Source: Rugalucina vietnamica
Lineage: Eukaryota; Mollusca; Bivalvia; Lucinida; Lucinidae
Direction of reading: 5' to 3'
NCBI GenBank assembly: GCA_964017185.1
Contig: OZ024872.1
Location: 56,785,817 to 56,849,816 of the forward strand
Length of the DNA: 64,000 bases
A program made the position numbers and the translations under genes. The notes under the pieces were generated by a model. The model saw nothing but the letters and a program-made list of their open reading frames with translations, searched no databases and was not told the origin of the DNA. Below, one piece after another: positions 55,442-64,000 of this stretch (position 1 is the first letter of the stretch; every line of letters begins with the position of its first letter).

Positions 55442-56418
55442 TTAGACGAAATCTGTCAAAATATCCTGCGCATGCCCGGTAAGGAAACTACGGTCATTAG
55501 AAGATCACATGGGACAATCAACATGCTCGTACAATGATAACTAATTTCCGTTATGGACTTCTTAGGTTTATAAGAGCTTTTGTTTTGAGCCTGAACATGA
55601 CAGGCGTTTGTCCAAATCGTATTCTGGTGCTCTGTAAATTTTCTCAAACCACTTGGCATCCAAGAAAATAATACGATTTATCGTTGTCAATGTGAACTCC
55701 TTTTTCTAGACGATGTCAATTAATCTAAACGAAACACGGTACCAAAATGTTACAATAGGAAATTTTTTAGAAAATGACAAAGGATGTACTTTTTGCACCT
55801 TACGTCATTTAAGCAAATTCCATCAAGCAGAAAATTCTCTGCTCAGAAACAATCCAATGATCAGATTTATTGTATAGAAAATGAAACAAATTGTATATCC
55901 CAGCCACTCGACGTAACAATCGCCATACAAATGTCTTAAAAAAAGAGCCTCAAATTAAACATTTAACTCCCACTCCACGCAACTGTTTCGAGCGTCGAGA
56001 GCAATCATAACACCAGAACAAAAAGCATAATACCCACAATAAGTGTTATTTACCATTCAAATAATGCTCTGATAATGCATTCTGTGTGATATCAATGAAG
56101 CTTTTGAGCTACCTAGCATAAACAAAATGCATTTATAATTCTGTTGCAGAAAAAAAAAAAACTAACGGTAACATTGATTTCATTGATAATCAGATAAAGG
56201 TATATTTAGTTCTTTAGAAACATTTTAAAATTTGATGAAAGTTTTCCGTAGGGAATTATGACATTCCGGATATCGCGTAATTTAATTCGTTGTCTACAAA
56301 ACGTGTTTATCTTCTTAGGGAAGCTTGGAATATAACTGCAAATATTGGTCATTTAAACTTACAAGGTGATGGAATTGTTCAGATATACTTTCAAGCAATG
56401 CCTTTAGATATCATAATG

Positions 56419-56620
56419 GAGCCGCCTCATGGGAAAACCAACAATCTGCATAGGCGAAAACAAAGACGCAGATCAGCTTCGCGGTAACCGCGAAGCTGAT
56501 CAGCGCCTTTGTTTTCGCTACTCGGATAGTACAATTCATCTTCTACTTAAATCTTCTAGCTCTTTTCTGTGCTTGTACAGGCCGGTTTGTGTCGGACCTG
56601 TTCGGAAACCACAGACACAC
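56419..56620 (+). mobile_element. GAGCC-type palindromic MITE, right end cut by array
   Basis: GAGCCGCCTCATGGGAAAAC, then a perfect palindrome CAGATCAGCTTCGCGGT / ACCGCGAAGCTGATC (about 56470-56502), then CTACTTAAATC and GTTTGTGTCGGACCTGTTCG. The minisatellite begins where the right terminal repeat should be. Confidence 0.85.
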
Positions 56621-57560
56621 GTCCATAGTGCTTCTTTTACATGTAAGCACAGACACACGTCCATAATGCTTCTTTTAAGCTTATACACGTCCATAGTGCT
56701 TCTTTTAAGCACAGGCACGTCTAAGCATAGACACGTCCATAGTTCGTCTTTTAAGCACAGGAACACGTCCATAGTGCTTCTTTTAAGCATATACACGTCC
56801 ATAGTTCTTCTTTTAAGCACAGACACACGTCCATATTGATTCTTTTTAAGCACAGGCACGTCCATATTGCTTCTTTTAAGCACAGACACACGTCCATAGT
56901 ATAGTGTTTCTTTTAAGCACAGACACGTCCATAGTGCTTCTTTTAAGCATAGTCACACGTCCATATTGCTTCTTTTAAGCACAGACACACGTCCATAGTG
57001 CTTCTTTTTAAGCACAGACACTTCAGTAGTGCTTCTTTTAAGCACAGACACATCCATAGTGCTTCTTTTAAGCATGGACCCATCCATAACTCTTCATTCA
57101 AGCAAGGACACGTCCGTAATGCTTCTTGCCTTCTTATAAGTACGAACATTTCCAAAGTGCATCTTTTAAGCATGGACATGTCAGTAGTGATTCTTTAGCA
57201 CATGTGCACTTAAACCAGCTTTTCTTCAAGCAAGAATTTGTCTACAGTGCTTCCTTTCGGCATGGGCACTCCTATAGGGATTCTTTTAATTTAAGAAGTG
57301 CTATCAAGCATGGGCACGCCCAGAGTGTTTCTTTAAGCACAGGCACTTCATAGTGCTTACTTCAAGCATGGGCACGTTCATAGTGCTTCTTTCAGGCAAG
57401 AAAAAAAATACACCTCCCATCTTTTATCAAGCACTGACGTCCATAATGCTTCTTTCAAGCACAAACAAGTATCCAGTGTTTATGTCTTTACGTTTATATG
57501 GATCCCTTATGCCAGTATTAAGAACAGACACATGTTCATTGTGCCAGTGCAGACATTTGT
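56620..57560. repeat. about 30-bp minisatellite array, third copy
   Basis: More homogeneous at the left (AAGCACAGACACACGTCCAT, AGTGCTTCTTTT) and degenerate to the right. Frames on both strands up to 136 codons are artefacts. Confidence 0.9.
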
Positions 57561-57592
57561 ACATGCTGACTGTCTCGAGATGAGAAGATATT

Positions 57593-57875
57593 CATCAGGA
57601 AAACATATCCGTGAAATATATACCCCCTCATACCCCACTTTTATATAATAAAACTGGGGTATGCAGGGGTATACCTATTTTTCTTATTTTTGCTCCAAAA
57701 CATAGATTGTGGGTACTCGTTAGAACCGCCTCGGCGAGGCGGTTCTAATGTGTACCCACAATCAATGTTTGAGCAAAAATAAGAAAAATATTTTTAAAAA
57801 TCTAATGAAATTTTAGATTTTTTTTACAACCAAAAAAAAATTCTATAGATATATCATGGGCATGTTTTCATAATG
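57593..57875 (-). mobile_element. hairpin MITE, copy F
   Basis: The ends CATCAGGAAAACATATCCGTG and CATGGGCATGTTTTCATAATG are inverted. The full central palindrome (57695-57775) has stem AGAACCGCCTCG / CGAGGCGGTTCT and outer stem GTGGGTAC / GTACCCAC. 57880-58080 shows nothing recognisable. Confidence 0.9.
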
Positions 57876-58082
57876 AATGATTTTGTGGGTATTATCGGAC
57901 CAATTTTCAAATACAGGTAAGGCGATGGAGCCATCCTGGGCATTATCACGAGGGTCTTGTCCAGTCTTACATTTTTCCTCTCTTTCTAAAGAAAGCCAAC
58001 ATAACATGTTTTTATTGCAAAAAGTTTTGAAGAACTTAGAAAATAGTCATTGATTACTAAAATATGCCAGAATGTCTACGAT

Positions 58083-58675
58083 GCTGTCCCCTGGAGTTGC
58101 GCACCTAAGCATTGTTTGACCGTTTAGACATGAAAAGAAGCTCAGTCTCGATGAAATAAATAATCCTCTATTTGCATGAAAATCTGATGCATACAATTAC
58201 CAAAAGAAATCGTGAAAATGTTCAAACGATTTCTTGGAATTCCAACATAAGTAAAATTACCCCCATGTTTATCCCTGACGTCAAAGGTCACATGGAGTTG
58301 CGCACTTCATTTATTTGACATTAGCAGAGGGCTTTCCATAAGAAATATTGTATTTGAATAGATAATTGTTGAAGCTAGTCTTGTTTCTAGCTGATTGGTA
58401 AGAAAAATATGGATTACAGCAGCCCAATGAATAGATAATTAGGACAATGCAATACACTAGGTAAACAAAATGACTGACATGTGTTTTACTTAAACTTTCA
58501 CCGTCTGTTCTGTTCATGGATGCTCAATCTATGATATTTTGCATCTTTGGCTTCTATAATGATGTTAATTGATAAAATGTTACTAACAAACTATTGTAAA
58601 CTTTCATGCATTAGTTCCGAGACACTAAAATATGACATGCGCAAGTCCATGTGCCGCGCAACTCCAGGAGACTCA
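58083..58675. repeat. possible inverted-repeat element (GGAGTTGCGC ends)
   Basis: CCTGGAGTTGCGCAC at 58088 is inverted as GCGCAACTCCAGGAG at 58654-58670. A third, direct GGAGTTGCGCACTTC lies at 58292. No open frame of interest. Confidence 0.4.
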
Positions 58676-58958
58676 ACTGTATACTAAGCTCGGTTGAACA
58701 GAAATGGCTATCGGTACTTTATGATTTGCATAATATCAAAAAATTCAACATGGTGTGACAGACAACAAAGGCTGTAAGAACATTTTTTTCATTTATTCTC
58801 CAAATACTCATACACTCATAAAACAACTAATTGTTCACTGTAACAATGTACATAATCTATGTAAGTTCACTGACAGGCAGATGAGCTTGCACCAGAGGTG
58901 ATTAAAGTTTTGGGTGAAACGAACATGCCAGTTATGTCTTATCCTGCTAATGATTAAT

Positions 58959-59205
58959 TGAGCTGCTCCATCAGAAAACAAACAATTTACTTGTGCGAAA
59001 ACAAAAGAGCAGAACAGCTGTGCAGTTACTGTACAGCTGATCAGTGCCTTTGTTTTCACTACACAGATAGTTCAATCCCTCTTCTACTTATATCCGAAAT
59101 TTCTATCTTGTAGCCTTCTTCTGTATCTGCATAAGCCTGTTTATGTCAAACATGTACCTGATCATAAACCCAGCTTGTTTGTTTTCTCAAGCAAAAGCTC
59201 ATAAG
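58959..59205 (+). mobile_element. GAGCC-type palindromic MITE, diverged
   Basis: GAGCTGCTCCATCAGAAAAC at the left. The central palindrome CAGCTGTGCAGTTACTGTAC / AGCTGATCAG is imperfect. TTGTTTTCTCAAGCAAAAGC lies at the right end. Confidence 0.7.
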
Positions 59206-59229
59206 ACAATTATTGAAATGATAACAGAT

Positions 59230-59460
59230 GAGCCACCTCGTGGGAAAACCAACAATGTGGTTTCCGATCAGGCCCGACACAAATCAGGCTGTACAGTCAT
59301 AGAAAAGAGCTAGAAGCTTGAACTTTTGGAGTTAAGTAGAGGAGGAATTGTACTATCCGAGTAGCGAAGGAGCTGATCAGCTTTGCAGTTACTGCGAAGC
59401 TGATCTGCGCCTTTGTTTTCGCCTATGCAGATTGTTGGTTTTCCCAATCACCAATGAGGC
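59230..59460 (-). mobile_element. GAGCC-type palindromic MITE
   Basis: GAGCCACCTCGTGGGAAAAC at the left. TTTCCGATCAGGCCCGACAC, ATCAGCTTTGCAGTTACTGC / GAAGCTGATC and GGTTTTCCCAATCACC follow. Confidence 0.85.
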
Positions 59461-59469
59461 AATGTCAAT

Positions 59470-59680
59470 TATGGTGGTTTGTGTGTTGTATTGAGGTTTA
59501 ACCTCCTAGTCAACAATTTTTCAGTCATGCCGAGATGGAGCTAACATCTCTAGGGAATTAATCAGTACTATAGTCTTGGTCCAGGACACAGCTCAGTGCC
59601 TCAGGGATTCATACCAAAGATCGCTTGATTTAGAGCAAGACGCTCTGTCACTAGGCCACCAGACTCCACTTGGGCCACAA
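59470..59680 (-). mobile_element. tRNA-derived SINE
   Basis: The minus strand reads GGAGTCTGGTGGCCTAGTGA, CAGAGCGTCTTGCTC and GGTATGAATCCC (box A and B like), then a body ending TTGACTAGGAGGTTAAACC. Confidence 0.65.
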
Positions 59681-59975
59681 AAAGGCCCAAAACTAAACTA
59701 AACCATCTTATGGTCTGATCTTTAATTCAGTAAGCTTTAAAATCACCATGTTACGAGCTAAGAAATAAAACAGTATTTTTTGTTTGCTGCCTGTTTCATG
59801 ATTGGTTTTGGTTAAAACAATGTAACTGAAGTTGTGCCAAGGCAAAACAAACAAGATGTCATATAATACTTGCCCAGTGAGGACACAGATATCCTGCATA
59901 TGCACCCATGCATTCTGATCAATGCTTGCCCATACTCCACTGTATCTGGTCATAACTATATACCAAATAACTTAA

Positions 59976-60255
59976 CATCAAGAAAACATCTCCATGCAAT
60001 GAATACCCCCCTGAACCCCACTTTTATATAGTGAAACTGGGGTATGCAGGGGTATACCTATTTTTCTTATTTTTGCTCCAAAACATAGATTGTGGGTACT
60101 CGTTAGAACCGCCTCGGCGAGGAGGTTCTAACATGTACCCACAATCTATGTTTTTAGCAAAAAATAAGAAAAATATCAAAATTTTTCAGCTGAAAATTTT
60201 CAATTTTTAAAGTTAAAAAAATCTCTGTATATTGCATGGGCAAGTTTTCGTACTG
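59976..60255 (-). mobile_element. hairpin MITE, copy G
   Basis: Ends CATCAAGAAAACATCTCCATG and CATGGGCAAGTTTTCG. Central palindrome at 60080-60155 with GAACCGCCTCGGCGAGGAGG. Left arm with GGGGTATGCAGGGGTATACC as in copy F. Confidence 0.88.
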
Positions 60256-60412
60256 CCTAGCTGTTTGTGATATATTGAACTACAATAAAATATCATTATT
60301 AACTAAAAGCTTGCAAGAGTGCATCGTGATGACTTCAATACGACCAGGCTTATCACAGTATTCCCAGTGTAAATATGTTATCATGCTAGTACTGTCTTGG
60401 TAAAGCATATAT

Positions 60413-60648
60413 GAGCCACATCATGAGAAAATGGGATAATTGCCTATGCAAAAAAACAATGGCGCAGATCAGCTGAGCAGTAACTGCACAGCCGGTCAAC
60501 CCCTTTGTTTTTGCTACATGGATACTAGAATCCTTCTTCTTCTTAAATCCTAAATTTCAAGCTTGAAGCCTTTTTTGAGACTGTACAGGCTGGTTTGTGT
60601 CAAACCTGGATGGAAATTCTGAAGACCAGTTTTCTCATGTCGCGGCTC
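60413..60648 (+). mobile_element. GAGCC-type palindromic MITE
   Basis: GAGCCACATCATGAGAAAAT to TTTCTCATGTCGCGGCTC, flanked by ATATAT on both sides. Centre CAGATCAGCTGAGCAGTAAC / TGCACAGCCGGTC. Confidence 0.85.
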
Positions 60649-60821
60649 ATATATGAAATGTCTAAAATCTCAAATATTAACATTCACTATACATAATACA
60701 AAGAACAATCATAAATCACACAAAACTTAAAAAGGTACACAGACTTAAAACTAGACATAACAGTAAATGAAACTGACTATACATGTATGACTTTTAATAT
60801 GCCATTCTAATACAAACAAAT

Positions 60822-61055
60822 GAGCCTGTGCGTGAGAAAACCAGCAATTTGGGTTCCAAACGGGTCCGACACAAACCAGCCTGTACAGACACAGAAGATG
60901 GTTAGAGACAGGAAATTTTGGATTTAGAAAGAAGAGGAATTGTACTATCCCTGTAGCAAAAACAAAGGCGCTGATCAGCTTCGCAGTTACTGCAAAGCTG
61001 ATCTGCCCCTTTGTTTTCGCCTATGCAGAATGTTGGTTTTCTCATGCAGTGGCTC
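60822..61055 (-). mobile_element. GAGCC-type palindromic MITE
   Basis: GAGCCTGTGCGTGAGAAAAC to GGTTTTCTCATGCAGTGGCTC, flanked by AAAT. Centre GATCAGCTTCGCAGTTACTG / CAAAGCTGATC. Confidence 0.85.
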
Positions 61056-62410
61056 AAATGTACATAAGTCATCCTTCAAAAACAAAGTTTTATATTAAGC
61101 TTGAAAACAAAAACAAAACCCAGTAGGTATATGAATATACAATACAACCAATTCATAATAATACATTTAATATATTGTACATGTACAAGTAGTCATTAAC
61201 AAGTAATAAAATTTGGACAAAGACAAGCATTGACACTGATAAAAGAAAAGTAACTAAGGAAACAATGGCCCATGGCCAAAACACTCACAAAAATATGTAC
61301 ATCTAGATAAGATAACCTATTGCAAAATAATTACAACCACGCAAACAGCAGCTTAGCAATCCAAGTGTTTCAAGCATCTCTAAACTAGTTGTCAAAAAGA
61401 TGAAATTGACATTTCCTGTCCAATATTTGTATCAACCTTGAAATGTACATCATCACCTCATATCCCTCTGACTGGTCACAGTAAGATGAAATTGACAGAT
61501 GTTGATTTCTGTTTCCAAAAATTTCATTGGTAGTTTAAAAATAATGAAACAGACCAAGGTGATTGTTTGACAGCTTTTGGCTATTTTTAAGAAATGAACA
61601 ACATTTTCTATATTTAAATCGCACCTGGATGACTGTTGTGGACTGTCAATTTCTTGTATTTGACAACTGATTTTGAGATGTCTGAAACTTGTGAATTGCT
61701 AAGCTGGTATTTGCGCGGTTGTATTATGAGTTTCATACTTTTTAGTATGATTCATAGTGTCATAGCCTAAATGTACAGAATATGCATTCTACACCTATGA
61801 AACCCTTTCGTTTGTTTCTGTATCATGTAAATGCAAGTGTCATATAAGCAAGGGCTATCAAGTCTCTCTATCATCAAAGGCATTGCATGGGCTGTGAACA
61901 AGCTTCAGTAAATTGTTTTATTGGCTTTGGAGGTAACAGCAAAAGTGTTTGTAGAAGAAACAATTACCTGTCAAATCAAGGCAGTTAGAGATTATTTCAT
62001 TCAGCCCCTATCAGGTCGGAAGTCTGAGGTGTGCTCTGCAGCATGTGAAAACATACCATTTCCTTTTCATTTCAAGCCAAGGGTACATATTTTCATGCTA
62101 GAACTAAGCATGTATCAGAAAATATTTCCTGGATGTAAACTTTTTTTTGAAATAAATACTTTTTCATTTTGGTAATAAGCACATTTTCATCAAACCAACC
62201 CAACTTTCCATACAACACTGATTTTTAGCATGTTTATAATCATGAGCATACCAGCATGACAATGACTGTTTATTTAAGATTTGAGAGGAGCTTTCTTACA
62301 GACAAATGTTCAACCATCAAAAAAGAGCATCACAGACAATCTAAGATTTCTGTTCATAGTCCTTGCTCATATGCCACTTGTGTAAATGCCAACCCTTTAT
62401 TTAAACTGTC
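61056..62410. other. no feature seen
   Basis: The longest frame (84 codons at 61921) has no coding hallmark, homologue I recognise or splice context. No repeats apparent. Confidence 0.4.
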
Positions 62411-62414
62411 TTAT

Positions 62415-62470
62415 AGAGTGAGTGAGTGAGTGAGTGAGTGAGTGAGTGAGTGAGTAAGTGAGTGAGTGAG
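62415..62470 (+). repeat. (GAGT)n microsatellite
   Basis: About 13 GAGT units with one GTAA interruption. It runs straight into the end of the MITE at 62468. Confidence 0.95.
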
Positions 62471-62701
62471 CTGCATCATGAGAAAACCGGATTTTTGCCT
62501 ATACGAATACAAATGCGTAGATCAGCTTCGCAGTAACTGCGAAGCTGATCAGCCCCTTTGTTTTCGCTACACAGATAGTAGAATCCCTCTTCTACTTAAA
62601 TCCGAAATTTGAAGCTTCTAGCCTGCTTCTGTGACTGTACAGGCAGGTCTGTGTCAGACTTGGTCGGAATCTCAAATTGTTGGTTTTCTAATGCAGCAGC
62701 T
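62468..62701 (+). mobile_element. GAGCC-type palindromic MITE
   Basis: GAGCTGCATCATGAGAAAAC to GGTTTTCTAATGCAGCAGC. Perfect central palindrome GATCAGCTTCGCAGTAACTG / CGAAGCTGATC at about 62520-62551. Confidence 0.85.
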
Positions 62702-62805
62702 AATAAGTAAATCTATCCGATGGGTTTCTGACTAGGTCCAAATCAATTTAAGCTATAGTCATATACAGCTTAAGACTTCACATTTCAGCTTATGCTGCAA
62801 TAGAA

Positions 62806-62980
62806 CTATGGCTCGAGAAAACCATTCTTTGTGGTTTCCAAGCAGGTCCGACACAAACCGGCATGCACAATCTCAGAAAAATGCTAGAAACTTGAAATTC
62901 CAATTTAAGAAGAAGAGAAATTGTACTATCCGTGTAGTGAAAACAAAGGTGCTGATCAGCTGTGCAGTTATCATCAACGT
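62806..62980 (-). mobile_element. GAGCC-type palindromic MITE, truncated
   Basis: GGCTCGAGAAAACCATTC, TTTCCAAGCAGGTCCGACAC and GCTGATCAGCTGTGCAGTTA. It stops in the centre of the palindrome at about 62975. Confidence 0.75.
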
Positions 62981-63099
62981 CAAAATGTAATCAACAATTT
63001 TCATGACATCACTCATATTTTTGCTATTTGTGAAGACCATCTCTTCAAATTTTCAGGAAATACTCAGAGAAACTTGGTCTTTCACATGTTACTTATATC

Positions 63100-63450
63100 A
63101 TAATTTTGCATTTTTGGCCATTTTTGTCCTCTTTTATCAAATCTTGGCCCATGTATATGTAATTGTTAGCTAATGGAAACCAATGTAAGGACAGAAAGTT
63201 CAGAAATTGATAGACGTGATTCAAATCTGGCCCCGAAGGTTGTAAAACATTTTCCATGCTCAGCTCAGCTGAGACTAAAATTTATCCTGCTCATAAATGT
63301 TAAAATGCTAACAATCGTTGGCATTTTAACATTTATAAGCAGGATAAATTGCAGGCTTTGGTGATCTAAACCTGAAATTTCAATTTATTTTGGCTATTTT
63401 GTCATTTATGTCAGAGCAGCTTAAATTTTATGCTCAGCTGAATTGAGCAT
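63100..63450. repeat. foldback sequence with 29-bp arms
   Basis: 63280-63308 (ATTTATCCTGCTCATAAATG...) pairs with 63321-63349 with one mismatch around a 12-nt loop. GCTCAGCTCAGCTGAG and GCTCAGCTGAATTGAGC flank it, suggesting longer inverted flanks. Confidence 0.7.
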
Positions 63451-63682
63451 GAAAAAAAGTTTTATAACCTGGCATGGCAAGACAAAAATATGCACAAACA
63501 TGCTTTGTCACTTATACATTCAACCACCACTCTTCATCATACATTTGAGTATACAAGCACTATTCTGGAATACATCCAAAGTGGTTTCTGGAAGGCCTTG
63601 ATAATTCTCTCTTCAGATCCAATCTCTGTGTTCTAGTGGTCATTTCAAGTTTTCTTATTTTTATACTCTAGTCAGTATAACT

Positions 63683-63921
63683 GAGCCACTGCATCAGAAA
63701 ACACACAAATTTCAAATGGAAATTCAAAGGCGCAGATCAGCTGTGCACTAACAGCACAGCTGATCAGCGTCTTTATTTTCACTACACAAATAGTACAGTA
63801 CTGTTCCTCTTCTACTTAAATCCAAAATTTCAAACTTCTAGCCTGCATCCGTGACTGTACAGGCTGGTTTGTGTCTGACCTGTTCGACAACCCAAATTTT
63901 TGGTTTTCTCATGCATAGGCT
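63683..63921 (+). mobile_element. GAGCC-type palindromic MITE
   Basis: GAGCCACTGCATCAGAAAAC to GGTTTTCTCATGCATAGGC. Centre CAGATCAGCTGTGCACTAAC / AGCACAGCTGATC. Confidence 0.82.
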
Positions 63922-63959
63922 GTGAGATCTCACTTTGGACAATATCAACTGTAAGAAAT

Positions 63960-64000
63960 GAGCCGCCTCGTGGGAAAACCAACAATCTGCATAGGCGAAA
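63960..64000 (+). mobile_element. GAGCC-type palindromic MITE, cut by window end
   Basis: GAGCCGCCTCGTGGGAAAAC and CTGCATAGGCGAAA match the left end of the copy at 56419. Confidence 0.85.

Larger units (their letters stand above)
55020..57560. repeat. first-exon duplication unit 3
   Basis: 330-bp repeat remnant (55020-55195), first exon, upstream region (55442-56330) similar to the other units, a GAGCC-type MITE at 56419, then a minisatellite array. Unit 3 lacks the LINE-like 3' end. Confidence 0.7.

Overview
This is a eukaryotic, AT-rich, gene-poor window of an invertebrate genome, most likely a bivalve mollusc. That assignment is inference. It rests on spliced genes, abundant tRNA-derived SINEs, very dense short inverted-repeat elements, and a GAGCCGCCTCATGAG-ended repeat that looks familiar from bivalve genomes. 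Nothing bacterial is present. Most of the 64 kb is mobile-element-derived, and most short open frames are chance frames in repeats.

The main genic signal is a DEG/ENaC (amiloride-sensitive sodium channel family) gene on the minus strand, assembled here from exon sequence, splice sites and phase. Exon 2 (11640-11807) encodes transmembrane segment 1 and the family motif FPAVTICN. Exon 3 (10499-10663) encodes the start of the extracellular domain. Four separate candidate first exons lie upstream on the same strand, at 15170-15294, 38413-38633, 47177-47397 and 55206-55441. All four carry the N-terminal His-Gly gating motif and end in a phase-2 donor that joins exon 2 in frame. The last three are recent segmental duplicates of each other. 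No second copy of exon 2 or 3 was found, so the layout suggests either an array of alternative first exons or stranded duplicate exons. Exons after exon 3 were not found and probably lie left of the window.

Between the first-exon candidates sits a divergent pair of genes. One is a two-exon minus-strand gene (33213 to 27749) for a 432-residue protein with a PB1-like N-terminus, coiled coils and a zinc-knuckle cluster. The other, 423 bp away, is an intact single-exon IS630/Tc1/mariner-type transposase gene (33637-34731) with a D,D37E triad and no terminal repeats that I could find.

The right half (38-57 kb) is built from repeated units of first exon, about 1.3 kb of upstream sequence, and a minisatellite array. 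A second paralogous pair (16.8-23.0 kb and 41.8-47.0 kb) lets several insertions be read directly as filled versus empty sites. These include elements with TTAA, TA and 5-bp target duplications and a foldback element with 48-bp perfect arms. The far right (56-64 kb) is packed with one palindromic MITE family. The 30.5-32.1 kb stretch is a composite foldback element containing a 161-bp tandem repeat.
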